Source: Cytophagales bacterium (GTDB taxonomy: Bacteria; Bacteroidota; Bacteroidia; Cytophagales; Bernardetiaceae). From it: a stretch of DNA of 52,102 bases. The stretch is taken from contig JAAFJX010000028.1 of assembly GCA_013299045.1 (NCBI GenBank), positions 1 through 52,102 on the forward strand. Direction: 5' to 3'. The translations under genes and the position numbers were made by a program. Positions 1-8,810 of this stretch are shown piece by piece. The notes under the pieces are model-generated. The model was not told the DNA's origin, did no database searches, and worked only from the letters and a program-made list of their open reading frames with translations. The stretch's first letter is position 1. The number at the start of each line of letters is the position of its first letter.

Positions 1-90
1 GTTAAGCAATATAATTTTGCAAAACTTGGCGTGGCCAGAGCGAAAGACGGCACCTACTATTTTACCTACATAGTCATGCTGTATCGCTAA
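1..90 (+). CDS. C-terminal end of a CAP/SCP-domain-like protein (5' partial)
   Basis: An open frame enters from the left edge in frame 1 and ends with TAA at 88-90. It encodes 29 residues ending in ARAKDGTYYFTYIVMLYR. The pattern Gly-Val-Ala-x-x-x-Asp-Gly-Thr-Tyr-Tyr followed by an aromatic/hydrophobic strand is the usual last beta strand of bacterial CAP (cysteine-rich secretory protein) domains, which are normally exported. A hairpin with a U-rich tail follows 27 bp after the stop, supporting a real gene end. Only the tail is visible, so the family call is tentative. Confidence 0.45.
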   Translation, partial: VKQYNFAKLGVARAKDGTYYFTYIVMLYR

Positions 91-117
91 ATCATTCTGT
101 TTCAAAGACAAAATAAG

Positions 118-165
118 AACAACCTCATCAGGCTTTTAGGGCTTTGTGGGGTTGTTTTGTTTTTT
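118..165 (+). terminator. Rho-independent terminator after the CAP-like gene
   Basis: AACAACCTCA (118-127) pairs with TGGGGTTGTT (147-156), one G-T pair in ten, around a 19-nt loop. It is followed by a T-rich run through 165. It lies just downstream of the stop at 88-90 on the same strand. Confidence 0.6.
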
Positions 166-226
166 GGGGCTTGATACACACGCTGTGAGATGGACAGGCC
201 AGTGGTTTTAAACCTGAAAGTTAGAT

Positions 227-691
227 AGTCGTCCCTTAAAAAGTGCATTCAATAGATGTAAGCTAAATTTAAGGAGGACAGCTTGCCTATTTTGGGAACA
301 CCTTGACGGCCTTTGATAGACTTCTCTTCTCTACTTTTTGTCTTGATGCAGAACTGAAGCGCGAGCTGAAAGTTCCGACCGCAGGGCATAGCAAAAAAAT
401 CAAGCCTCGCAAAAGGCCAATTTAGATGAAAAACAGGCTTTTTTTATCTAAACCAGCGAATGGCTTTTTCTTTGATTCATTCTCTTACAAAACATGGTAA
501 CACAGAAAATCTTACCCTCTAACATTTGAGCCATTCGCTTTTGTCTGATGCGAGGCATGGCAGGCCGCAAGAAGTGTTGAGGTTTTGCCAGTTTTTTGAC
601 AAAATAGGCTAAAAAGTAAGACATTTTGAAGATGAAATGCTTGTTTAATTTACTGATAGTAAATATCTTAGATACATTTTAAGGGAAGACT
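227..691 (+). mobile_element. MITE-like element, copy 1 (465 bp)
   Basis: The left end AGTCGTCCCTTAAAA and the right end TTTTAAGGGAAGACT are near-perfect inverted repeats (14/15). AGAT occurs directly outside both ends (223-226 and 692-695), which looks like a 4-bp target duplication. There is no credible coding frame. The core is built of nested inverted repeats: GCCTCGC (404-410) with GCGAGGC (550-556), enclosing an AT-rich hairpin at 421-452 and AGCGAATGGCT (455-465) with AGCCATTCGCT (529-539). The same architecture recurs at 16048-16510 and, inverted, at 36250-36793. It is most simply a non-autonomous element; a transcribed structured RNA is an alternative or additional role. Confidence 0.85.
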
Positions 692-907
692 AGATAGTCA
701 TTTCTATAAAAAAAGTACGAGCCTATACAATTTTTCAAGAAAGTTTGGACAATACTGTCTCAATATGCAGTGATGGAGAGCTGGTATTAACCGCGGCAAG
801 GTCATTATAAACCAAAACATTTTATGGTTAAAAGCAACAAGAAAACTGTAAGAAAGTTCTTTCTTATGTTTTAGTATCATTATACATTCGCTCAATGTTT
901 TTGATTT

Positions 908-2389
908 CTACTGCCTCTCAAAAAAGATATCGGTAGCTACTTTTGCTGAAAGCAAACAAAGCGGTATGCCGCCTCCAGGGTGCACGCTTCCGCCACAAAA
1001 ATACAAATTTTTGATGTTTTTGGAAAAATTAGCATGGCGCAAAAAGGCAGCATAGCGGTTGTTGGAACTGTTGCCATATAGAGCGCCTTGTGCGCTTTGT
1101 GTGCGGCTTTCTATGGTGCGCGGGTCAAGAACAGCCTCAGTTTCAATCAAACTTCCAATATCTCTATCTAAAACTTTGCTGAGGCGCGCCAACACGAAAG
1201 TACGCGCTTGCTGAATGAGCGCGTCCCAGTCCTGGCCGCTGTTTGGCGGTGTATTGATCATCACAAACCAGTTTTCGGAGTTTGGCGGCGCGTCCATAGG
1301 GCATTCTTTGGAACTGATATTGAGGTAAATAGTAGGGCTTGCTGGCAAATCCTGATGCTCAAAGATAGCCTCAAACTCAGCCGGATAGTTATCCGAGAAG
1401 AATAGATTATGTAAATGCAGTTCGGGGAAGGAATTTTTAACGCCCCAGTAGAAGATAATACCAGAGCTAGACTTGGGTTGTTCCAAAATTTTGGTGGGGG
1501 CTTTCTGCCCTGGTAGCAAATGCTTATAAGTGGCCGATACGTCCATATTTGAGAATACATGGTCAGCAGCAAGCTCCTTCGTTTCGTTGCTTTTTAGGTT
1601 AAGCACTTTGATACCTTGAACTTGCTTGCCCTGTATTACAATTTCTGTAACGCGGTGCTCAAAGCGAAAGACTACGCCCATATCCTGCGCCAAACGGAAT
1701 AAACTATTGGTAATTTGGAACATACCGCCCTGCGGGAAATAAGTGCCGAAGCCAAATTCAAAGTGCGGAATCATACTCATAATACCAGATGTTTGGTAAG
1801 GGTCAGAGCCGTTGTAGGTGGCGTATCGGTTAAAAAACTGCACCATGCGTGGGTCTTTAAAGTGGGCTTTATTAACGGCATCTAGGCTCTGAAAAATATC
1901 CAAAGAATAGGTTTGTGCTATGCTTTTGAGAGTTTGCAGCGTCAAGAAGTTCTTGGGTTGGTGTAAGGACTGTTCCAAAAAAACACGGTGTGTGAGCGCG
2001 TATTTTCTTTGGCTTTTTTGTAGATAATTTATAAGGCTTTGGGCGGAGTCTTGTGTGTTTTGTTCTACTTCCTGAGCAAATTTATGCAAATCCGTATAGG
2101 CTTTGAGGCGTGTGCCATCAGCAAAAAAGTAGTGGGCACAAACGTCTAGTTGGCTGTAAGTGAAATAGTTTTGAATGTTGCGCTGGGCAAGCTCAAAAAG
2201 CTCTTCTATGTATTGTGGCATTGTAAAAAGGGAGGGGCCAGCATCAAAGCGGTAGCCATGGCTGCTAAATTCTGATAACTTGCCGCCGGGATAGGCATTA
2301 CCTTCCCAAACCTGTACATTTTGCCCTTTTGCGGCAAGTCTGATAGCCGCAGCTATGCCCGCTATGCCTGCACCTACAATGTGTATCAT
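908..2389 (-). CDS. crtD: CrtI-family carotenoid desaturase, CrtD-like
   Basis: 493-residue FAD-dependent amine-oxidase-fold protein of the CrtI/CrtN/CrtD family. The Rossmann motif GAGIAG is at residues 6-11, with the ribose-binding Glu at 29 and the PGGKL segment after it. The C-terminal FAD signature starts near residue 466 as GGSVHPGGGIPLCLLSAK. The GGSVHP form, together with the GALYG segment before it, is typical of 1-hydroxycarotenoid 3,4-desaturases (CrtD) rather than phytoene desaturase CrtI, whose motif usually reads GAGTHPGAG. The family acts on membrane-associated carotenoids. Other crt genes are absent nearby, so the step (3,4-desaturation versus phytoene desaturation) is inferred from motif style. 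A GT-like gene lies 79 bp upstream on the same strand. Start ATG at 2387-2389. Confidence 0.82.
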   Translation of the reverse strand: MIHIVGAGIAGIAAAIRLAAKGQNVQVWEGNAYPGGKLSEFSSHGYRFDAGPSLFTMPQYIEELFELAQRNIQNYFTYSQLDVCAHYFFADGTRLKAYTDLHKFAQEVEQNTQDSAQSLINYLQKSQRKYALTHRVFLEQSLHQPKNFLTLQTLKSIAQTYSLDIFQSLDAVNKAHFKDPRMVQFFNRYATYNGSDPYQTSGIMSMIPHFEFGFGTYFPQGGMFQITNSLFRLAQDMGVVFRFEHRVTEIVIQGKQVQGIKVLNLKSNETKELAADHVFSNMDVSATYKHLLPGQKAPTKILEQPKSSSGIIFYWGVKNSFPELHLHNLFFSDNYPAEFEAIFEHQDLPASPTIYLNISSKECPMDAPPNSENWFVMINTPPNSGQDWDALIQQARTFVLARLSKVLDRDIGSLIETEAVLDPRTIESRTQSAQGALYGNSSNNRYAAFLRHANFSKNIKNLYFCGGSVHPGGGIPLCLLSAKVATDIFFERQ

Positions 2390-2468
2390 ACATATTTATT
2401 TTTTCGCGAAAGATATAAATTTACACACGATTTTCAGCCGTATTCGCTCGTGTATGAGTTTGGAAACT

Positions 2469-4064
2469 TTAGACTTCCATAAAAGCAGTATAAAGCGCAT
2501 TGTAATTGTCCATAGCTTGTTGCTGCAAGTGCAAAAAAATATCGGGGCGGCTAACGATTTGGGCGCTTAGCCCCAGGCATTCGTCAATGCTGTGTGCATA
2601 AAGAAAGCCTAGTTGCTCATAATCAGTCATAAAGGAACGCCTTCTGGTCAAATTGACAGCCATACCAATCTTCTGACGCTGCCAGGCATCTATCAAGGTG
2701 AGTGAATACTCCGAAATAAAATAGTCGCCACGCTCCAAATCTTCTTCTAAAGAAAGTTTTGAAACTTTTACATTTTGCAGGCCAGAGCTTTCCAGAAGTT
2801 CTAATACCCTAAAAATTGCCTCTGCGCCTTCATGTAACTCGTGCTGCATGGTAGGGTGCAAGCGTATGATGAACTGCTTGGTAGGAAAAAAAGCAGCTAG
2901 CTTCATAAAGCAAAGCAGCAGCAAGTCCGTATCTGAGCGATTTATCATGGCCGACCAGTCGCCAGCGTGTTGCAAGAGCAAAACGACTGTATCGACGACG
3001 GACTTTGCTGCTCTATTTTTTTCGGTGTGCATGGTGGCTTTCTGAATGAATTGAGGCGCTTTGATGGTAGGAATTTGGTGTTTTTGAAAAAAGTTGGCAT
3101 CAAACATATCGCGAACTACCACCGTTCCATACGGCACATAGTGCGCCATTTGCACAAAATAATTTGAGGAACGAAAGGCATCGCTAAAAATGTATAAATG
3201 CTCTTTGAGCGCTTCATAGAGTATGGGACTAAAGCCGTGCATATTTACACCTACACGAATAGGCTTGGTGGTTTTTGCGGTAAAATCAGCCTTCAAGGCT
3301 TCAAAAGTTTTCTGATAAATGGCTGCTTTTTTAGGTTTTTTGAGCAGAATAGCCCAATGTTTGGCCAAAGGGAGGGAGGCTGTCCGGGTTGCAGTTCCGC
3401 TTGCCCACTTTAAGCGCTTGGGCGGGGCCAGAAACAAATAAATAGCTTCGTCCGACTCAAAAACTAAAACTTTTAGCGGTTTTAGAAGATTCAGTGTGTC
3501 TGAACTAAATGGTATTTTTCTACTGCCTGGTTTGGTATGCTTTTCATAGTCCATTTTGAGATTTTTGAGCGGAATAGCCATTTGTTTTTGCCAAAATTCT
3601 ACCGAAATGCCCAAATTAAGCGGCGTAGGGGCATCTGCCTGAAAATAAATTTTGCGGAAGCGAAAGCCTTTAGCGCTTATCTTTTCAAACACAGATTTGT
3701 TTCGCTCAAAAAGCATTTTTTCTGCCAACAGTGTTGTAAAATTCGTATGGACGGTTTTGCCTTGTACAACCTCAATAGCCAGCGCGACTGAGGCTTCATC
3801 TATCATAGCTGCTTCGGAGTCCTGAAACCACTCTGCCATAAAAGAAAAAATCAGATTGGCCCTGGAGCGACTGAGCAAAAAGTCTGTTTCGTGTTCGTGC
3901 AAAAAATGGGTGGTAAGAATTAAATAACTGGCTTTTGGTTCAGCTTCAATTAGGTCAAGAATTTGCCACAAATCTGTGTTTGCGTTCAATAAAAGCAGTA
4001 TTTCTGCATTTTGCTCAGGCGAATGAGGCATTGCAGGTTCAAGTATTGGGCTTTTTTCAGGCAT
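2469..4064 (-). CDS. Putative GT-B-fold glycosyl/glycerophosphotransferase-like protein
   Basis: 531 residues, no signal peptide or membrane segment, so probably cytoplasmic. The C-terminal third resembles the UDP/CDP-binding half of capsule-type GT-B enzymes: a strand-loop with FIIRLHPTMQHE, then DYFISEYSLTLIDAWQRQKI, where a Ser in a turn is followed by a helix that would contact the donor, then a late SFMTDYEQLGF segment. This layout recalls polysialyltransferase and CDP-glycerol glycerophosphotransferase families, but the N-terminal half is unrecognised. Its start overlaps the stop of the upstream gene by 8 bp (4057-4064), so the two are translationally coupled. The partner looks like a GH57-type barrel, suggesting a shared glycan substrate. 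The enzymatic call is inference. Confidence 0.45.
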   Translation of the reverse strand: MPEKSPILEPAMPHSPEQNAEILLLLNANTDLWQILDLIEAEPKASYLILTTHFLHEHETDFLLSRSRANLIFSFMAEWFQDSEAAMIDEASVALAIEVVQGKTVHTNFTTLLAEKMLFERNKSVFEKISAKGFRFRKIYFQADAPTPLNLGISVEFWQKQMAIPLKNLKMDYEKHTKPGSRKIPFSSDTLNLLKPLKVLVFESDEAIYLFLAPPKRLKWASGTATRTASLPLAKHWAILLKKPKKAAIYQKTFEALKADFTAKTTKPIRVGVNMHGFSPILYEALKEHLYIFSDAFRSSNYFVQMAHYVPYGTVVVRDMFDANFFQKHQIPTIKAPQFIQKATMHTEKNRAAKSVVDTVVLLLQHAGDWSAMINRSDTDLLLLCFMKLAAFFPTKQFIIRLHPTMQHELHEGAEAIFRVLELLESSGLQNVKVSKLSLEEDLERGDYFISEYSLTLIDAWQRQKIGMAVNLTRRRSFMTDYEQLGFLYAHSIDECLGLSAQIVSRPDIFLHLQQQAMDNYNALYTAFMEV

Positions 4065-5238
4065 TTTCCCAGAGTTTGAGTCGCTTATAAATTTTGATGA
4101 GGTAGGGCTGTGAGCCGTCTTGAAGCCATTTTTGAATAGACTTTCCCTGCCTTGCTTGCTGTAAAAGCCACAAAAAGGCCTCTCCTTCAGTGCCTCGGTC
4201 GGTACGCCATATTGTAAACTCCTGATTTTCTATATCTTCTGGTTTTATTTTTATGCTAATTTTAGGCGAATCTTTTTCAATGGCTGATAGAATATCTGAA
4301 TTGATACATTGTAACCACATGAATTGCGCTTCCGAATTAAAGCTCTCTAAATCAAGTTCTTGTGTATATAAGTTTTGCACAAAACCTAGCATACGCATTT
4401 CGCGAAGCCACGGCATGAGGGTATGTGCCGGATATTGTGTGTAAGTGCCCTCATTGCTTGCTGGTTGTTCAAAGGTAAGTTTAGGGAGCGCTTCCGAGAG
4501 CAAAAGTCTTTCGCGTTGCGGCGCTTCGGTCTTGAGCCAGTTAAGTTCGCGGTTAAGGCTATCTGGAATAAAGAAAGGACTTTCGGCATCGCGCCAGCTA
4601 AACAAAACAGCTTCCTTACTGCTTTTATTGGCCTCATTCCACAGCTCCGGTCTATAATGATGCAAGGCAGAGAGATAACCCAATGTGAGTTCATGTGTAA
4701 AAGGAATGCAAGGCATTTCTTCGTTGTCAAAAGTCTGTATGCGGTAGGGTTGCTTAGGTAGGCGTTCCTGCCTCTGGCCTTTAAAACGACCCAGATTGAT
4801 AAAAAGCCCCCGTACGCCCATTTCGCGCAGCGTAATGACTTGGCTGGCTGAGAGTGTAAATTCGGGTGGTAAAAACCAAGGGCAAATGTTTTTGAAGGTT
4901 TTTTGTATCAAATCAAAACCAACTTTGCAGTTGGTATAAAAGCCCAAATCTGTACGCAAAACGGCTAAGTCGTGTGCATATGGGCGTAAAAGTACCTCAA
5001 AATGTGCTGGATTCTCATTAACAAATTGAATGCCCTCTGGGCAAAAACTTTGTATGTCTGCCACCGTAGCGCCCGGTAAGCCCAGCACCGCCTTGCGATT
5101 GTGGCGAACGTAAGCCGATAGCCAACGGTAAAATTCGGACTCGTAGCCACCCGAAAGTACCTCTAGCCAACGCTGTGCGCTGAGGCAGGAAGCGTCGGCA
5201 TTGAAGTTTATGACATCAACTAAAAACAAAGCCTTCAT
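4057..5238 (-). CDS. Putative GH57/polysaccharide-deacetylase-like barrel protein
   Basis: 393 residues, no export signal. The N-terminus MKALFLVDVINFNAD, the middle PWFLPPEFTLSASQV and the following GVRGLFINLGRF resemble the strands of the (beta/alpha)7 barrel of glycoside hydrolase family 57 and NodB-like proteins, where an acidic residue near a Pro-Glu turn takes part in catalysis. I cannot identify the nucleophile with confidence. The gene overlaps the next one by 8 bp, so both are expected to be expressed together. Their combined presence 1.7 kb upstream of a carotenoid desaturase could mean glycolipid or pigment-glycoside metabolism, but nothing in the sequence proves it. Confidence 0.4.
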   Translation of the reverse strand: MKALFLVDVINFNADASCLSAQRWLEVLSGGYESEFYRWLSAYVRHNRKAVLGLPGATVADIQSFCPEGIQFVNENPAHFEVLLRPYAHDLAVLRTDLGFYTNCKVGFDLIQKTFKNICPWFLPPEFTLSASQVITLREMGVRGLFINLGRFKGQRQERLPKQPYRIQTFDNEEMPCIPFTHELTLGYLSALHHYRPELWNEANKSSKEAVLFSWRDAESPFFIPDSLNRELNWLKTEAPQRERLLLSEALPKLTFEQPASNEGTYTQYPAHTLMPWLREMRMLGFVQNLYTQELDLESFNSEAQFMWLQCINSDILSAIEKDSPKISIKIKPEDIENQEFTIWRTDRGTEGEAFLWLLQQARQGKSIQKWLQDGSQPYLIKIYKRLKLWENA

Positions 5239-5335
5239 TTTTTGGGCAAAAGAATTTTCAGCAAAGTTAGATATAAAATTCTATTAGAGAACCTTTGGTT
5301 GAATCTTTTTGCACTTGAACGAGGCAAGACTTATT

Positions 5336-6025
5336 CTAGTTTGCTCCCTCTTGGTATTGAGAAGCTACTTCTACAAAGCGCCCTACTTTTTTATCATAAT
5401 CATATTCGGCAAAAATGGTTTTAGTGCCTGGTTCGGCACTGTTAGCCTCCTCCTCAGGGTTTACCAAGCAGAACTCTAAGCGTGTGCCTTTTTGAGGAAT
5501 GGTAACAAAAAAGCCTTTATAGCCTTTAAAGCCCATTTTTTCTTTCTCTGGAATAGCGTCTTGATATTGCTTGGTGAGTGTTGGAAGGTCAATGTGGTCG
5601 GCTGTCAGTAAGTTAAAGTTCACATCATAAATGGCAAAATCATCAAGTTTAAAATCGCAACCGCCACCACTACACTCTGTTTTGAATACAGCCAATACAT
5701 CATTGATGTTATCGCCTTTCCAAACCGCCATACGATAGACTGTGCCTCCGTCCGCATCTTTCCAGTCATGCCTGAACTCAATGTAGCCATTGGTCTCATC
5801 TTTTTTGATAATGACAACATCACCAGGCGTTTTGCTGAGTACGTTCTTTTTGAAAGTTTCGAAGTGCGCACTGATGTTTTTTGAAATCAAGCCCATCTCT
5901 ACATCATCAGCAGCGGACTCTGTACTTGTTTGTAAAGAATCGGTGGTTGTGGTAGATACGGCCGCGCCTCCACAAGAAGTTAAAAGGGCGGCCATTAGAA
6001 CAATAAAAATTGATAAACGAATCAT
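5336..6025 (-). CDS. Secreted lipoprotein of unknown function
   Basis: The start at 6025 gives 229 residues beginning MIRLSIFIVLMAALLTSCGG, a classical lipoprotein signal with lipobox LTSC. The frame is open further upstream, but that extension (to 6190) has no lipoprotein logic and is rejected. After the acylated Cys comes a Ser/Thr-rich linker, then a globular region of about 180 residues without a family I recognise. Two Cys in ECSGGGCDF could form a small loop disulfide in the periplasm. It stands alone, with 97 bp to the upstream end of the GH57-like gene and about 220 bp to the DUF4199 gene. Confidence 0.75.
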   Translation of the reverse strand: MIRLSIFIVLMAALLTSCGGAAVSTTTTDSLQTSTESAADDVEMGLISKNISAHFETFKKNVLSKTPGDVVIIKKDETNGYIEFRHDWKDADGGTVYRMAVWKGDNINDVLAVFKTECSGGGCDFKLDDFAIYDVNFNLLTADHIDLPTLTKQYQDAIPEKEKMGFKGYKGFFVTIPQKGTRLEFCLVNPEEEANSAEPGTKTIFAEYDYDKKVGRFVEVASQYQEGAN

Positions 6026-6247
6026 AGCATCATGCTTTTTAGATACAAAATAGTTTGCTCCGCAAAGGTAACAAGCTGCTATTGATACTGTATAAAATAG
6101 TTTACGAAGCAGAGCTTTTTGTTTGTGAAAACAATTAGTAGCGCGTTCAATATTCATTTCTATCAGCCCCTGTGCATTTTCTATCCTCATGCACTCGTCT
6201 GGTTCTCTGCCTGCACCATGCCATAGATTCGCTGGTTTAGTGCCTAC

Positions 6248-6739
6248 TTAAGAGTTATCTGCACCCAGTTCACCTCTTGCTCCGCCTGCCCAAAAAAGAG
6301 TCATAACAAGGCCAATGACAAAATTTTTGAGTGCTTCGCGCCCCATAAAATTAGTGCGCTCAAAGTAACGAGCTGCATCTTCAACACTCATGCCTTCGGC
6401 TATATAATGCTTCGGCATTAGTTTGAAGAACTCGGGATTGATGTAACTATAAAATAGACTTTGAGTAGCCATACAGCCCAGGGACAATATCAATACAGCT
6501 ATCATAGGCGCTTGAAAAGCCAACCAGAATGTAAAATTTGTTCCTGCACTGGCGCGTCGCATCTTGTTCATACAAAGCACAACCAGTAAAAAAATTATCA
6601 TGTTATTGATTACACTTACAAATTGGTACCAACCAATTCTATGGCTATGAAACCCTAGCCAATATTCTGCACAAAGCCATAAAAAGGAAAACAAAAGCCC
6701 TGCAAAACCATAAATAAGACCAACTCTGAGTCCTTTCAT
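6248..6739 (-). CDS. DUF4199-family membrane protein
   Basis: The ATG at 6737-6739 gives 163 residues with four predicted membrane helices (about residues 8-25, 36-58, 71-94 and 138-153). Between helices three and four is a polar segment with the FYSYINPEFF motif and an amphipathic helix. This arrangement matches DUF4199, a Bacteroidota-restricted inner-membrane family of unknown function. The frame continues upstream to 6838 without a second signal. The neighbouring gene at 6851 encodes an outer-membrane barrel on the same strand, but the gap and the independent start do not prove co-transcription. No catalytic residues are apparent. Confidence 0.65.
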   Translation of the reverse strand: MKGLRVGLIYGFAGLLFSFLWLCAEYWLGFHSHRIGWYQFVSVINNMIIFLLVVLCMNKMRRASAGTNFTFWLAFQAPMIAVLILSLGCMATQSLFYSYINPEFFKLMPKHYIAEGMSVEDAARYFERTNFMGREALKNFVIGLVMTLFWAGGARGELGADNS

Positions 6740-6850
6740 TTGAATTGAATTTATCAAGTACGTCCAGATACAAAAGATGCACAACCCATCAAGAGATTGT
6801 GCATCATGAGAATTTTTATTTGCATTAGTAATATCCAAGCAGCAAAAGCC

Positions 6851-7495
6851 TTAATAAGCATATTGCTTAAATTTGAAGGCGTATGCAATGCCAACACTCA
6901 CGTAAAGCGACATAGCGTGCTGTGTATCATCAGGATAGCGCTTGATATTATTCAAGAGATAAACATAGCGGGCATCGGCGGTGAGCCAAGTAGTCCCGTT
7001 CATTTTGCCCATATAACTGAACCCACCATTAATTCCATAATTTAGAGAGCGGTATTTAGGAGTGAGGTCAAGAGAGGTTTTAAGCTCTTTTTCTTGTGCA
7101 AAAAGCATCATGTTCAAAGACGGGCCTATGTTAAAGTAAAACTTACCGTCAATGGCCATAGGGCCAGGTGCCAAGTTGAAGATAAGCTGAGGCGAGAATT
7201 GAGCATAGAGGGTTTCCAAAGAGTAAGGACGCACTATATTGGCTGTATAGCGGGTGCCCATCTGGATAAAATCAATATCGGCACGGTAGCCCAGCACGCG
7301 GCTTTTATGAAACTCTTTGATGACATAAATGCCGCCGCCCAAACCAGCGCGTGGAGTAGCAGTAGGATAATTTTTACCAGTAATGATGCTGCCCGTACCA
7401 CCAACTCTGAAGCCCGCAAAACCCTTAACATTTTGTGCAGAAAGTGCGCCAGACATACAAAGAAGCGCTATTATCAGAAAGAAAGTCTTTTTCAT
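6851..7495 (-). CDS. Outer-membrane beta-barrel protein (PorT/OMP_b-brl type)
   Basis: 214 residues. It begins with a clean Sec signal MKKTFFLIIALLCMSGALSAQ ending in the AxA-like Ser-Ala-Gln common in Bacteroidota. The mature part alternates hydrophobic/aromatic and polar residues (GFAGFRVGG, FYFNIGPSLNM, YVSVGIAYAFKF) with Gly-rich turns, as in small 8-stranded barrels. The C-terminus ends near an aromatic residue (Tyr), as expected for recognition by the BAM complex. Its function is unknown: members range from structural porins to PorT-like secretion components. It has about 150 bp of upstream AT-rich sequence of its own. Confidence 0.75.
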   Translation of the reverse strand: MKKTFFLIIALLCMSGALSAQNVKGFAGFRVGGTGSIITGKNYPTATPRAGLGGGIYVIKEFHKSRVLGYRADIDFIQMGTRYTANIVRPYSLETLYAQFSPQLIFNLAPGPMAIDGKFYFNIGPSLNMMLFAQEKELKTSLDLTPKYRSLNYGINGGFSYMGKMNGTTWLTADARYVYLLNNIKRYPDDTQHAMSLYVSVGIAYAFKFKQYAY

Positions 7496-7643
7496 GGGGA
7501 CTTGTTTTGAATGGTCTACTGTGAAAGTTGTTGTTTCAGTAAAGAAAGAACGTAAAGAATGACAAAAATAGTGTTTTATGCCAATAAAAATAGTCTAATT
7601 TTAGAATATTTTGTTTTTGAAGATTTACCTAAAGCCCTGTTAG

Positions 7644-8201
7644 TCAAAAGTCTGACTCTAATGCTGGCAGTAAATCCAATAGACTGTCAAAGGTACTTTG
7701 CGCACTAGTCAGGCTAATCCCATACAGCCCTGAACCTTCCAGCCAAGTAGGCAAATCGGCAGGGAGTACATCTGTAAACTCCGCCCAGAATAGGCTTTTC
7801 TTGCCCATAAGCTGCTCTCTATCAAAGGCCAACCACTCTGCCTGTTTTGCTTTCAATATGAAATTCAAAGTGTTTGGGCTGGGTGTATAGGCTGCTTTCC
7901 AATTTGCTAATGAAACCTCTACAAACAAAGAGCGGTTAGGCGCTGCATACTTCAACAAAGCGACATCAGATAGTTGTTGTATATTTTCGGCAAAATAGCT
8001 GTCTGTGATTGGCTCATCAGTGCCTATTACTACCTCTGGCCCTGAAAGCCAATCCGTTATCTCCTGAAAAACCTTAACATTGGCCTCGTCGGCAATAGCA
8101 AGCGGCATGAGCAAATAAGCAACGCCCATGCCAGCACAATAGCGCCATGCTTGTAAGTCGTGGGTTGGTGGACTCGCCTTAAGATTAATTTTCAAAGCCA
8201 T
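7644..8201 (-). CDS. TrpF-like (phosphoribosylanthranilate isomerase-like) barrel protein
   Basis: 185 residues, cytoplasmic. The start MALKINLKASPPTHDLQAWRYCAGMGVAYL resembles a divergent Bacteroidota group related to phosphoribosylanthranilate isomerase, in which the first strand (Lys-x-Lys-Ala/Ile) is followed by a helix reading Asp-Ala-Arg-Tyr-Cys-Ala-Gly-Met-Gly-Val. The strictly required TrpF residues (Cys in the first KxCG strand, later Asp) are not visible, and no trp genes are nearby. A true tryptophan-biosynthesis role is therefore unlikely; the group is usually of unknown function. Family assignment is from pattern memory only. Confidence 0.45.
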   Translation of the reverse strand: MALKINLKASPPTHDLQAWRYCAGMGVAYLLMPLAIADEANVKVFQEITDWLSGPEVVIGTDEPITDSYFAENIQQLSDVALLKYAAPNRSLFVEVSLANWKAAYTPSPNTLNFILKAKQAEWLAFDREQLMGKKSLFWAEFTDVLPADLPTWLEGSGLYGISLTSAQSTFDSLLDLLPALESDF

Positions 8202-8297
8202 TTTATTGATGCGATTGATAGTAAGCTACAAAGGTAAATTATTTTAGCAAGGTATGCGCTGCTCCGGCCTAATCCGAACTAGCTTAAATTCTGTTTA

Positions 8298-8771
8298 TCA
8301 TCTGAGTTCTAAGTAATTGATTATTGGTTTGTAGTAGGAGGGTTCTGAAAGTTCATTCTCGCTCAAATCAAAATACCCATCTTTGCTCACTTTCAAAATC
8401 TGCAAAGGTGCATAATGCCGCTTGGCGTGCTCAGGGAGCTTTGCTTGCGCTGTTGCCTTGTCTTTAAAAACTTTAGAAACATAGATACTTAGCTCATTTT
8501 TATTCCCTCGTAAACTGCTTTCTACTTCTGCTATTGCATACCAAATAATACTTTCATGGATAGGCTTAGGCGATGAATTGATAAAAAGCAAGCTACCAGA
8601 CTCAATACTTGTGCGAACGCGCATTACAAAACTGTTAGAGCAGTGTGGACAGGTGTGTGTGTTTTCACCCTCTTGCCATTCATAATCGCCACCAGTTGGG
8701 GGTAGAGAGCCAATGGCACGTGCTTCGGCTGGGATTTCGGTATTACAACAAGGACAAATAAATGTAAGCAT
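8298..8771 (-). CDS. Small protein with an N-terminal zinc ribbon
   Basis: 157 residues. Two CxxC knuckles, CPCC (about residues 6-9) and CPHC (about 41-44), are separated by roughly 30 residues, which is the spacing of a four-Cys zinc ribbon. The rest is a short alpha/beta domain without recognised motifs. Zinc ribbons of this type often mediate nucleic-acid or protein contacts, but the partner is unknown. The stop of this gene and the following gene on the same strand are not overlapped. It lies 39 bp downstream of the AddB-like nuclease gene, so it may be co-transcribed with it. Confidence 0.6.
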   Translation of the reverse strand: MLTFICPCCNTEIPAEARAIGSLPPTGGDYEWQEGENTHTCPHCSNSFVMRVRTSIESGSLLFINSSPKPIHESIIWYAIAEVESSLRGNKNELSIYVSKVFKDKATAQAKLPEHAKRHYAPLQILKVSKDGYFDLSENELSEPSYYKPIINYLELR

Positions 8772-8810
8772 AAGACTTAAATTTTAGAGGAGAAGATAAT
8801 ACATTTCGAA

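Noticed and set aside
704-895. 63-codon minus ORF beside MITE copy 1
   Set aside because: No recognisable protein; starts near the element edge and has no promoter or conserved motif.
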